Positions 10,392 to 18,974 of a stretch of 64,000 nucleotides of DNA are shown in pieces. The first letter of the stretch is position 1, and the number at the start of each line of letters is the position of its first letter. Made by a program: the position numbers and the translations under genes. The DNA comes from Bacteroidales bacterium (GTDB lineage: Bacteria > Bacteroidota > Bacteroidia > Bacteroidales > VadinHA17). The stretch spans positions 48,487 to 112,486 of the forward strand of contig JAJFVL010000054.1 in assembly GCA_021371855.1 (NCBI GenBank), given 5' to 3'. The notes beneath the pieces are model-generated. The model had not been told where the DNA came from. It saw only the letters and a program-made list of their open reading frames with translations, and did no database searches.

Positions 10392-10601
10392 TGATTTATA
10401 AATATATCGTGAAGAATAATCGATCTCTGTTTGAGTTCCTCCTGGCAAAAAGAATTTAGAAAGCAGATGGTAGAGATAAACTTTTCACATCACAATATGT
10501 GAAGGCTTCAATTACAGGCTTTTTGTACATCACCAATGCCAGTATTCACGATGTTATTTTCCTTTTTCAGCAAATCCTGTTAAGTTTTAATTAAAAATAT
10601 C

Positions 10602-11906
10602 ATGGAAATATCAAGAAGACAATTCACAAAAGTTGCGGGGTTAGCAACAGTAGGGACTATAATCTCTACAAATTCTATTTGGGCCTCAAATAGCAATACA
10701 TTAAAAGTTGGACTCATCGGATGCGGTGGTCGTGGTACAGGTGCTGCAGAACAAGCGCTTAATGCTGATCCGAACGTGGTGCTTTCAGCCATGGCTGATG
10801 CATTTTCAGACTGTCTGGAAGAATCTTATAATTCACTTAAGAAAAAATTCGGTGATAAAGTGCAGGTAGCTGACAATAAAAAATTTGTCGGACTCGATGC
10901 TTATCAAAAACTTATTGACTCTGATGTTGATGTTGTATTATTGGCAACTCCTCCTTGTTTTCGTCCAGAACATTTGGAAGCAGCAGTTAATGCCGGCAAA
11001 CATATTTTCTGTGAAAAACCTTTCGCTGTAGATGCTCCCGGATTACGCAGAGTAATGGTCGCAGCCAAAAAAGCAAAAGATAAAAATTTGTCTTTGGTTT
11101 CAGGCTTCTGCTGGAGACATCACACTCCTAAAAGAGAAACTTTCAGTCGTGTCCTGGATGGCCAGATTGGACAAATTCTTGCCGTGGAAGGCACTTATAA
11201 TACCGATGAATTATGGTATAAAGAACGTAAACCGGGATGGTCTGATATGGAATATAAATTACGTAATTGGCTTTATTATAATTGGCTGTCAGGAGATCAT
11301 ATTATTGAACAGGCTATTCATAGTATCGATATGTTTTCATGGGCTATGGGTGATGAAGCTCCTGTTCTTATCAGTGGTATCGGTGGCAGACAGAAAAGAA
11401 TAGATAAGAAATTTGGCAATATTTACGACCATTTTGGTATAACATATGAATATGCAAATGGAACAAAGGCATATCTGTTTTGTCGCCAGCAAACAGGAAC
11501 AACCCCATCTTATGCAGTTGAGCTTACCGGAACTGATGGGAAATGTATAGTAGATTGCCGGACAGGCGTTCACGAAATAAAAGGGAAGAATCCATGGAAA
11601 TTTGAGGATGAAACCAAGTTTACAAATGCCAATGCATATAAAGAAACAAAGGTAAAGAATATGTACCAGGTAGAACATGATGAACTTTTTGCTTCAATAA
11701 GGGACAGCAAACCAATCAATGATGGAGAGTGGATGACGCGTTCTAATTTACTGGCTATGGCTGGCCGAATGGCTGCATATTCCGGAGAAACTATTTCCTA
11801 CGAACAAGCTCTTACTTCAACGGAGGTATTATTTCCTGAGAAAATATCATGGAAAATGGATTATGATCTTACTGTTCCTGTTCCGGGCATTACTAAATTT
11901 AAATAA
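10602..11906 (+). CDS. Tat-exported Gfo/Idh/MocA-family oxidoreductase
   Basis: A 434-residue NAD(P)-dependent sugar oxidoreductase. The N-terminus carries a twin-arginine leader (SRRQFTKVAG, residues 4-13). The Rossmann dinucleotide-binding motif GLIGCGGRGTG lies at residues 37-47, and the EKP motif of the family is at 138-140. The protein should fold and bind its cofactor before export. The stop codon of this gene shares one base with the start of the isomerase gene (TAATG), so the two are translationally coupled. In Bacteroidota this pairing resembles modules that oxidise a glycoside at C3 and then process the 3-keto product. The exact sugar is not predictable here. Confidence 0.85.
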   Translation: MEISRRQFTKVAGLATVGTIISTNSIWASNSNTLKVGLIGCGGRGTGAAEQALNADPNVVLSAMADAFSDCLEESYNSLKKKFGDKVQVADNKKFVGLDAYQKLIDSDVDVVLLATPPCFRPEHLEAAVNAGKHIFCEKPFAVDAPGLRRVMVAAKKAKDKNLSLVSGFCWRHHTPKRETFSRVLDGQIGQILAVEGTYNTDELWYKERKPGWSDMEYKLRNWLYYNWLSGDHIIEQAIHSIDMFSWAMGDEAPVLISGIGGRQKRIDKKFGNIYDHFGITYEYANGTKAYLFCRQQTGTTPSYAVELTGTDGKCIVDCRTGVHEIKGKNPWKFEDETKFTNANAYKETKVKNMYQVEHDELFASIRDSKPINDGEWMTRSNLLAMAGRMAAYSGETISYEQALTSTEVLFPEKISWKMDYDLTVPVPGITKFK

Positions 11907-12811
11907 TGATTAACATGAACAGAAGACAATTTGCTAAGAATACAGTAATGGCATCGGCTGTGATATCAACTAGCACTATACCAGGCTTTTCAAATATTTT
12001 TTCACCTTCAACACGAAATCTGAAAAGAGGAATCATGTGGGGAAATATTGAGGTTGGCTCTACAATTCTCGAAAAATTTCAGGCTGCAAAGCAGGCAGGG
12101 TTTGAAGGAGTTGAACCAATGAGTCATCTCAACAGAGATGAAGTACTGAAAGCCCGTGATATAACAGGATTAAAAATTCCCAGCGTTTGCGGTTCCCTTC
12201 ATGGAAAATTTCCGCTGTCTGATCCTGATCCGAAAGTCAGGGAACAAGGATTAGCAGCCCTTAAGGTAACTCTTGAAGACGCAAAAGCCTATGGGGCAGA
12301 TGCTATACTCTTTGTTCCGGGACGAGTTTCAGAATCTGTTAGTTATGATGATTGCTGGAACCGCTCAACTGAAGAAATTAAAAAGATAATTCCCTTTGCA
12401 GAAAAGCTAAATGTGAAAATCGCAATTGAGAATGTGTGGAATAATTTCCTTCTCAGCCCATTAGAAGCTGCTAATTATGTTGATCAGTTTAACTCTCCAT
12501 TCGTTCGTTTTTACTTTGATTGCGGCAACGTTCTGGTTTATGGATGGCCCGAACAATGGATAAAAATTCTGGGTAAACGTATAGTAAAAGTCCATATTAA
12601 AGAGTTCAGCCGTAAGATTGCCGATAAACAGGGTAAAAGCACTGGCTTTAACGCTAAGTTACTTGAAGGCGATGTTAATTGGTCGGCTGTAATGAAAGCT
12701 CTTGATAATGTCGGATACAATGGCTGGACAACCATAGAGCAGCCGGGTGGTGATACAAACGAGGGACTGAAAGATCTTTGCGACAGATTGAAAAAAATAC
12801 ATGTTAGTTAA
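11906..12811 (+). CDS. Tat-exported sugar phosphate isomerase/epimerase-like TIM-barrel protein
   Basis: A 301-residue AP-endonuclease-2/xylose-isomerase-like TIM barrel. It has an RR leader (NRRQFAKNTV). Candidate metal ligands at barrel strand ends are seen in AIENVWNN, FYFDCGNV, KVHIKEFS and TTIEQPGG, the Glu/Asp/His/Glu set of the family. Relatives act as hydroxypyruvate isomerases, ketose 3-epimerases or 3-keto-sugar-processing enzymes. Because it overlaps the upstream oxidoreductase by one base and is also exported, it probably acts on that enzyme's product in the periplasm. A terminator follows at 12879. Confidence 0.8.
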   Translation: MINMNRRQFAKNTVMASAVISTSTIPGFSNIFSPSTRNLKRGIMWGNIEVGSTILEKFQAAKQAGFEGVEPMSHLNRDEVLKARDITGLKIPSVCGSLHGKFPLSDPDPKVREQGLAALKVTLEDAKAYGADAILFVPGRVSESVSYDDCWNRSTEEIKKIIPFAEKLNVKIAIENVWNNFLLSPLEAANYVDQFNSPFVRFYFDCGNVLVYGWPEQWIKILGKRIVKVHIKEFSRKIADKQGKSTGFNAKLLEGDVNWSAVMKALDNVGYNGWTTIEQPGGDTNEGLKDLCDRLKKIHVS

Positions 12812-12878
12812 TTCATTTATATATAACTATTTATAAGGTTGTCAATAAAAATATTTTGTCTGTCACAGGAGGAACAGA

Positions 12879-12910
12879 CGGACACATTAATTACAATGTG
12901 TCCGCTTTTT
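12879..12910 (+). terminator. rho-independent terminator after isomerase gene
   Basis: Perfect 10-base arms (CGGACACATT and AATGTGTCCG) with a 6-base loop are followed by C and five T residues. It closes the two-gene oxidoreductase-isomerase operon. Confidence 0.85.
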
Positions 12911-13043
12911 ATAAAACAATGAGGTAATACCGGTTGATTTAGATTTGTACAAGTCTTTTTCGAAACCTTCAGAATATCTCGGTTTACAAGTTCCTGCAAC
13001 ATTGTAAATATGACTCATGGCGTAAAGATCCTCATTCTAAAAA

Positions 13044-13786
13044 GAGGCTGTCTCAAAGGCGAGACAGTCTCTTTTTTTTATTCCAGACATTGGCTCTTGT
13101 TTTTTTGACCTACAAAAACAGGTTCTGATTTAAGAAGGATTTCCAATTGTATAAAAAGACCAAGAAAGCAAGTCTGGGAACCTAAAAAAGTCACAATATC
13201 AGTCATATTAACGAGTTTTTTTAGGTTATGTGCTAAGGCGAGCAATCCAAATTTAATACTCACTTTATAAGAAGGAACCTCAGGAATCCCTTGTTCTGTT
13301 TGAGCATCCCAAAGACTGGTTCAACATCAACATGTCGCATTTTTTGATGCATTATCCTTTTCTCGCTTAGGAGTAATTCTCGGGCCTTGGTTTTGAGCTC
13401 ATTTAAATGATGACTTACTTTGATAATACGGTTCTTTTTATATTTATGACACATCACATGAATTGGGCATCCCATGCAATTTTGAGCTTTGTAACGTGAT
13501 AAAGTTCTTTAATACCCGGCTTCAGTAATTTCAACTTTAGTGCCTATAAAATCCATCTATGATTTGATTAAACACACGTATCGACCTTTAGAATAAGCTC
13601 TTCCAAGGTCAGCGAAATAGCCATCAGCTAATTTTGGTGATAGGGCTTGAACTTTATTCTTGCACTTTTCATATATTAAAGATATACCACTATACAATAT
13701 TGTCTATCTGTAAAATATAAAATTTTATTAGCACTAACATATTGATTATCAACATGCAAAAAAGGCTGCCCTTTTGAGACAGCCTC
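13044..13786 (-). mobile_element. decayed IS1182-family insertion sequence
   Basis: The 14-base ends GAGGCTGTCTCAAA (13044-13057) and its exact complement (13773-13786) are inverted repeats bounding about 740 bases. Inside, on the minus strand, is the C-terminal part of an IS1182-like transposase, broken by a frameshift and lacking its N-terminal half. Complete members are more than twice this length, so internal sequence has been lost. The stretch from 13476 to 13772 holds further degenerate transposase sequence with stop codons and no other gene. Confidence 0.75.
13078..13475 (-). pseudogene. IS1182-family transposase, C-terminal remnant with frameshift
   Basis: Two overlapping minus-strand frames carry consecutive pieces of one protein. 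13475-13260 encodes MGCPIHVMCHKYKKNRII and then DVEPVFGMLKQNKGFLRFLL. 13263-13078 continues in another frame with SIKFGLLALAHNLKKL. These are the typical end of IS1182 transposases (Cys-rich segment, DVEPVFG, LLALAHN). The reading frame shifts near 13260-13265, where a TGA ends the first piece. The frame upstream (YKAQNC before MGCP) soon meets a stop. The protein is not functional. Confidence 0.8.
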
Positions 13787-13855
13787 TCCCAATAATGAAT
13801 TTTATACTCGCAGGGATTCATAAACTAGATCCCTAACCCCGTCAGAAAATCTGTT

Positions 13856-15211
13856 TCATTTCAGTTTCCATCCTTTACGATACTTAGGACAAATGAGCAG
13901 TTCAGCCTCGGGACAGTTTTTTACTTTTATATTAACAGGGTCCCACTCCAGTTTCTTACCTGCTCGGAAAGCTATGTTACCCAGGTGGTTGGCAATGGTC
14001 AGAGGACCTGCATACAGGAAGTTACAGGTCGTAGGGTCTCCTGTTTTACATGCATTAATCCATTCCTGGTAATGACCCGCCGATTTGGGAATAAAAGGTT
14101 CAGGAGCTTTGAAATCCATGAATTTCTCTTCAGGCAGAAGAATATGCTTGCCATAATCAGAAAGCAACATGCCTTTTTCACCTACGAACAGTACGCCGCT
14201 TCCCCAGGCAGGTATTTGATTTTCGGTAAACAGTCTAGGTTTCATAGTGCCCTGGTACCAATGAAGAGTCACAGGAGGCAGATCACCGCGTGAACCATAG
14301 GTGTAAATTGCATGCATTGAGGCAGGTGCAATCTCAGGATGCGGTGTCGGGCCCTCAGCTTCAACAGTCAAAGGATAATCAAGCTTAAGTGCCCACCATG
14401 GCAGGTCAATCCAATGGCTTCCAAGATCTGACATGGTCCCGTTACCGAAATCCCACCAGCGATACCATTTCGGACCGGGCCAATATACATCATTAAAAGG
14501 CCGGTACGGTGCCGGGCCAAGCCATAAATCCCAATCGAGACCGGCAGGTATCGGAGAAGAACCAGCCGGACGTTCACGTATTGAAACGATATCCTTATGT
14601 GCCACTGCATCTTCCTCGCTCTGCCAACCCCATGCACGGGAAACCCAAACATGTACCTCACTAACTTTACCTATAGCTCCTGTCTGGATTAATTCCACCA
14701 CTCGACGGTAGTTATCTCCGGCATGGATCTGTGTCCCCATCTGTGTAGCTACTTTTGCTTTACGTGCAGCCTCAGTGATCACATGGGCCTCCCACACACC
14801 ATGAGTAAGAGGTTTTTCACAATAGACATGCTTACCCAACTGCAGTGCCGGTAATGTAGCAAAAGCATGAGTTTGTTCGCAGGTACTTATGACAACGGCA
14901 TCGATATCCTTTGCCTTGTCGAATATCCGGCGGAAATCCTTATATCTTTTCGCATTTGGATACTTTTTAGCCCCTTCAAGTACAGCATTTTCATTGACAT
15001 CACACAAGGCTACAATATTTTCGCTGCTTACACCGGCCATGTTGCTCGTACCCCTGCCACCAACACCAATTATAGCAATGTTTAATTTATCGCTTGGAGC
15101 TTTATATCCTAAACCGGAAATTGTGTTCGAAGGGAATAATGCAATTCCGGCAAAAGCACCAGCAGTGGTACCTAAGAAATCCCTTCTTGTAACTTTTTTT
15201 GATTCTTTCAT
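13856..15211 (-). CDS. Tat-exported Gfo/Idh/MocA-family oxidoreductase
   Basis: A 451-residue NAD(P)-dependent oxidoreductase with a twin-arginine leader (TRRDFLGTTAG, residues 8-18), Rossmann motif IGVGGRGTSN near residues 48-57 and the EKP motif at 132-134. The middle part has the LDWDLWLGPAPYRPF and GSHWIDLPWW signatures shared with the oxidoreductase at 36737 (LDFDLWQGPAPRKPY, GTHFADIARW), placing both in one subfamily with a long inserted C-terminal region. Its left neighbour is an IS1182 remnant. Downstream of its promoter side lie a broken DUF1080 gene and an acetyltransferase, all on the minus strand. The substrate is unknown. Confidence 0.85.
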   Translation of the reverse strand: MKESKKVTRRDFLGTTAGAFAGIALFPSNTISGLGYKAPSDKLNIAIIGVGGRGTSNMAGVSSENIVALCDVNENAVLEGAKKYPNAKRYKDFRRIFDKAKDIDAVVISTCEQTHAFATLPALQLGKHVYCEKPLTHGVWEAHVITEAARKAKVATQMGTQIHAGDNYRRVVELIQTGAIGKVSEVHVWVSRAWGWQSEEDAVAHKDIVSIRERPAGSSPIPAGLDWDLWLGPAPYRPFNDVYWPGPKWYRWWDFGNGTMSDLGSHWIDLPWWALKLDYPLTVEAEGPTPHPEIAPASMHAIYTYGSRGDLPPVTLHWYQGTMKPRLFTENQIPAWGSGVLFVGEKGMLLSDYGKHILLPEEKFMDFKAPEPFIPKSAGHYQEWINACKTGDPTTCNFLYAGPLTIANHLGNIAFRAGKKLEWDPVNIKVKNCPEAELLICPKYRKGWKLK

Positions 15212-15254
15212 TTTATTATTGATTTTATTTTGTAAAAAGTATAGAGTAAAATAA

Positions 15255-15851
15255 GATTTTCAGTAAATCATTATCGTATTTCAGGCACAGTCTGTTCAGC
15301 GGAAGTAACCGTTAGAGTATCTGCACCTCCACACCATTTTGAATATTGGCCTTTTCATGAGGTGTAGCATTGCTCCAGACAAATACTCCTGAATTTCCTC
15401 CCGGTTCAATATGTTTCCATTCTGTATGAAGAATGAAATTTTCCATATTGCTTTTCAGATCGCATTACTCCTATAGGATGTCCCGAACATACAAGAACAT
15501 CCTTCTGTAAAGTCCATGTTTCCGGTGCTGTATTTACATTAATCCAAAGCAAGTTTTTATCTTTTTCTTTTGATTTTGAAAAGATTTTTTGAGAATTCAC
15601 TTCTTTACCAAACTTTATTATAGGATCTTGTGCGCAGGAATACTTGGCTATACCGGTTAACACTGTTACGGCCAGTAACATGGCCCATTCTTTTTTAAAT
15701 ATTCTCATAATCTTCATTTATTGTATTTACTAATTTATTTCAAATAAAACTTGTTTTGTCAATCTTTCTGATTGATTATAATCGAATGAAGATCTTGCGT
15801 TTATAAAGAAAATAACAAACATACCAAAGCATGACGGCTATTGTAATGGTT
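15255..15851. repeat. segmental duplication, copy 1 (internally deleted)
   Basis: This stretch matches 21456-22375 at high identity, except that about 330 bases from the middle of the DUF1080 gene are missing. The match runs from GATTTTCAGTAAATCA, through the DUF1080 gene and its upstream spacer, into the last codons of the acetyltransferase gene. In copy 1 the acetyltransferase is intact and the DUF1080 gene is broken. In copy 2 the reverse is true. Confidence 0.85.
15271..15717 (-). pseudogene. broken DUF1080 (3-keto-glycoside hydrolase-like) gene
   Basis: The first 90 or so residues are nearly identical to the intact protein at 21472-22245 (same signal peptide, then IKFGKEVNSQKIFSKSKEKD and CSGHPIGVMRSEKQY). 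One extra C near 15443, in the run before CATATTG, shifts the frame and ends translation at 15406. Further on, about 330 bases present in the intact copy are deleted, near 15310. The matching end of the gene, including the stop position at 15271, is still recognisable. It is a relic of the duplication and should give no active enzyme. Confidence 0.85.
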
Positions 15852-16870
15852 GAAATTACAATGATTGTTGCCTCTCCTGCCCAGCCAAATATTCTGTAGA
15901 TAAATGGATTTACCAAACTTCCGAAGAAACTACGGAAACTACCACCCATCAAGTAAATGAACAGGGGATTCATCCCGAAAACTGCAAAAAACAGAGGAAC
16001 CTTTCTGAAATTTAAAACATCAATAAGCCAGTATGACATCGCCATTGCTATCAGACACCAGCCTCCGCTGACAATAATAAACGAACTTGTACAGATATGT
16101 TTTATTATGGGAATAAAAGAGTTCATTGAATATCCAACTATTAGGCCAATGGTACCCGTTATCATAAGTGTCATTATCTTTTTGCGCGGAGACCAGTCTT
16201 TCATTAAAAGCATTCCCACAATAACACCCCATATTGTGTGTGCTGATGTAGGTATAGCATTAAATGGCACCCAATTCCCGTGATCCAGACTTCCTGTCAG
16301 CATCATATCAGTCCATGAACCAAAGTTATGCCCTGCTACAAAAGGTTGATTAAATCCGTCGACAGACCAAAAACGGTAAAGAAGATCGGATACAATGATT
16401 AATGCAAAGGATACAAGCAACTGCCATTTTATGGGTTTACGCATAATTAGAAACGCAATCAGATATGTAACTGATAGCTGAGCCATTACATTGTTAAGAT
16501 TAGAGCCGGTAGCACTGGAGCTGATAGCCCAACCTATCACCAGCAGGAAAAAGCAACGGGTAAGTACATGATAAAATGTTTTTTTCCAGCTATCTCCCCT
16601 CGCCCATCTTTTTGAAAATGAAAAGGGCATGGCAACTCCTACAATGAACATAAAAAATGGTTGAATAAGATCCCAGAAATGAAGTCCTTCCCATTCAACA
16701 TGAGATAACTGTTGCTGAAAAAAATTGACAACAGGACCTCCTGATCCAGGATCAAGTTTTCCAAAAAGCCCTCCAAGGCCTCCGGCAAGCATAAACATCG
16801 TAAAACCACGAAAAAAATCTATTGAAAAAATCCGATCCTGTTCCTGGGTCAACTTAACTGAGTCACTCAT
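15776..16870 (-). CDS. HGSNAT-like membrane N-acetyltransferase (DUF5009/DUF1624 type)
   Basis: A 364-residue polytopic membrane protein of the heparan-alpha-glucosaminide N-acetyltransferase-like family. The family start signature is IFSIDFFRGFTMFMLAGG (residues 14-31). The segment SHVEWEGLHFWDLIQPFF has His57 where human HGSNAT carries its proposed active-site histidine (KHASWNGLTVADLVFPWF there). About ten hydrophobic segments follow and the protein ends in positively charged YKRKIFIRL. HGSNAT moves acetyl groups from cytosolic acetyl-CoA to glucosamine ends on the other side of the membrane, and a periplasmic version is inferred here. The broken DUF1080 gene lies 58 bases downstream. A paralogue is at 61123-62244. 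Confidence 0.75.
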   Translation of the reverse strand: MSDSVKLTQEQDRIFSIDFFRGFTMFMLAGGLGGLFGKLDPGSGGPVVNFFQQQLSHVEWEGLHFWDLIQPFFMFIVGVAMPFSFSKRWARGDSWKKTFYHVLTRCFFLLVIGWAISSSATGSNLNNVMAQLSVTYLIAFLIMRKPIKWQLLVSFALIIVSDLLYRFWSVDGFNQPFVAGHNFGSWTDMMLTGSLDHGNWVPFNAIPTSAHTIWGVIVGMLLMKDWSPRKKIMTLMITGTIGLIVGYSMNSFIPIIKHICTSSFIIVSGGWCLIAMAMSYWLIDVLNFRKVPLFFAVFGMNPLFIYLMGGSFRSFFGSLVNPFIYRIFGWAGEATIIVISTITIAVMLWYVCYFLYKRKIFIRL

Positions 16871-17074
16871 TTTTCTTGTTTTTTAAATAATAATAATTTG
16901 TCAGTAATTAATTCTTGAATGATTATTTCTAGCTCTTTAAAAATAATATATTAATCCCATATTTAATACTTATTTTTTATGCTAAAAAATTCTCAAATAC
17001 GACTAAATAAAAGGATCCTGATTAAAGGATATAGTTTTTTTTTATTATGTTTAGTCATCCTAATTTTAAAAACT

Positions 17075-18427
17075 ATGAATTATACCAGACGTTCATTTCT
17101 AAAAACTGCTGCTATTGGTGGAGTGTCCCTTGCTTCTTATCCTAATCTCAACATAATGAATGGAATACCTCTGAAAGTGGAAGTATTGAATCCATACCAC
17201 CGCGTACCCGTAAGTCTTATAATAGATGATTCCACATGCCTGGTTAACATGGCTTACTATGGAATCCCTCAATTTGCAGAGGTATTTCCCGATCAGTATA
17301 AACAGGACTGGAGAAAGCTTCCCAGGGAAATACCTGACAGTTTTGTCAGAGAATTTGGTGAATGGTGCCACGGAAACGGTGTAAAAGGAAAATACAGTAT
17401 TGTCCCCTACCCCGCTTGTACTGGCTGGGTCAATCGCTTTATCCCCGGATGGACCAAAAAGGAGCTGGAAGATAGTCTGAATCTTATACGCGAAGTAATC
17501 GTCCCCAACTGGGATATTCATCCTGAAATGATCAGCCACACCCGTGTAATCGATATTAAAACCGGAAAGCCTTTCCCATACCCAACGCCTGACTATATGG
17601 AAAACTGGGAATGGAGCCAGAAAAAAAGTGTAGATGAACTGGGGGTATATCAGGCATATGCCCTCAACATTTTAAAAGAGGCTGGCCTGCAATGTGAAGG
17701 GCTGACTACACCGGGAGGATACGGTGTCCATAATCAGGACAATTTAGCTCTATCCACAATGGAGGCTGTCCGGGATGTTTATGGAGCCGGAATACCACAT
17801 TATTTCCGTGATCTTTTCACCGAAAAAGGCAAGAGTGTATCTCCGCAGGTATTACACCCCTCTGATCTTGATAGCAATGACCCGAAATGTGTTGTCTCCA
17901 TTTTTGGATGTACCGGCGATTGGTTTGGTGGATGGGATGGACTGGAAGCGGGAAGTGCTGATAAGTATATTACTAAAGATCTTACCTCAGGACGAATGGT
18001 GGATGTTATTGACAGTGGGGAACCTGCAATTATGGTTTGCCACTGGCCCGGTGTATACTTCAATGGCGAATATATTGGTTTTAATATCCTGAAAGAGGTC
18101 AAAAAAAGGCTCGATCAGAAGTACGAAAATCTTGTATGGATGAAGTTAAGTGAAATTGCCAGGTACTGGGCTGCCAAAGAGTTGACAACCATCTCAGTTG
18201 AACCCAATAAAATAATATTAAAAGCACCATTTCCCTCTCCCGGCTTCACTCTGAAACTGAATTCCACAGTACGGAGTCCCCGAATAAAAACTGGTGGTGA
18301 AGAAGCAAAAACCATTATAAGAGTTAAAAACAAAAAGGAGATAAAGTCCAATACCTGGTACTCAGACAGAATTGATTCTATCCTCTGCATCAATTTGGAA
18401 AAAGGATTAAGTGAGTTGATATTTTAA
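17075..18427 (+). CDS. Tat-exported NodB-like (polysaccharide deacetylase-fold) protein
   Basis: An open frame exists from 16979, but ATG at 17075 is the likely start because it places a twin-arginine leader at residues 4-17 (TRRSFLKTAAIGG). The 450-residue mature part begins with VPVSLIIDDS, an Asp-Asp strand end, and has HPEMISHT, which together look like motifs 1 and 2 of the NodB/CE4 deacetylase fold. No full set of metal-ligand and catalytic residues can be confirmed by eye, so deacetylase activity is only possible. The gene is divergent from the acetyltransferase at 15776 across about 200 bases, and an IS982 remnant follows it. It is not closely related to the NodB-like pair at 43136 and 50308. 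Confidence 0.6.
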   Translation: MNYTRRSFLKTAAIGGVSLASYPNLNIMNGIPLKVEVLNPYHRVPVSLIIDDSTCLVNMAYYGIPQFAEVFPDQYKQDWRKLPREIPDSFVREFGEWCHGNGVKGKYSIVPYPACTGWVNRFIPGWTKKELEDSLNLIREVIVPNWDIHPEMISHTRVIDIKTGKPFPYPTPDYMENWEWSQKKSVDELGVYQAYALNILKEAGLQCEGLTTPGGYGVHNQDNLALSTMEAVRDVYGAGIPHYFRDLFTEKGKSVSPQVLHPSDLDSNDPKCVVSIFGCTGDWFGGWDGLEAGSADKYITKDLTSGRMVDVIDSGEPAIMVCHWPGVYFNGEYIGFNILKEVKKRLDQKYENLVWMKLSEIARYWAAKELTTISVEPNKIILKAPFPSPGFTLKLNSTVRSPRIKTGGEEAKTIIRVKNKKEIKSNTWYSDRIDSILCINLEKGLSELIF

Positions 18428-18499
18428 GTACTCCTGAAGAACACTCATAAATAAAAAATAGTCTGCAACCAATAATGATCTAACATTTGACAAATAATG

Positions 18500-18763
18500 G
18501 ATATCATGAAAGCTGGTTCTAGTTATATCCATGCTATGAAAGACCACTCTGAATGAAGTAACAAGATATGAATAGAGATGTTCCCGACCTAGATTGAAAT
18601 TACTGCGGTCATTTATTCTGGGGAAATCATCTTTGTGATCAAATTTGAGTTTGCTTCAAAAATGGCTTTCACTATCAATGCCAAGAGATTCTCCTGTTAC
18701 TGACAATTCAATTATCTCACAATCTGATAGTTTTGGCTTATTTGGATAGAAAATAAAGTTGTC
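18500..18763 (-). pseudogene. IS982-like transposase, N-terminal remnant
   Basis: Reading the minus strand from 18763 gives DNFIFYPNKPKLSDCEIIEL and then SVTGESLGIDSESHF, followed by a TGA at 18658-18656. The same frame continues with SKLKFDHKDDFPRIND and RSNFN. This matches the N-terminal pattern of IS982-type transposases (KPKLSD, then TAEFLGIDSE-like, then DR-NFN). The catalytic DDE part is absent. The rest of the 18428-18974 gap shows no other gene. Confidence 0.55.
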
Positions 18764-18974
18764 AGATTGATTTAATCAATCTTTAAAAACCGATTTAGTA
18801 ATGTTAAAGAACTTGTCGAAATTTGTTTTAAGTTATGCATATCAGAAGTAAATTTGTGGTAAATATTACTTCTAATATACTGTATATCTGTATTATGCTT
18901 AACTTTTTAATTAATTTTCAACCGCACAACACGTTAAAGTGAATAATGATTTATTGCAAATAAACCGTATTAAG

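Noticed and set aside
12817..13002. Minus-strand frame overlapping the terminator at 12879
   Set aside because: It covers the rho-independent hairpin and encodes no recognisable protein.
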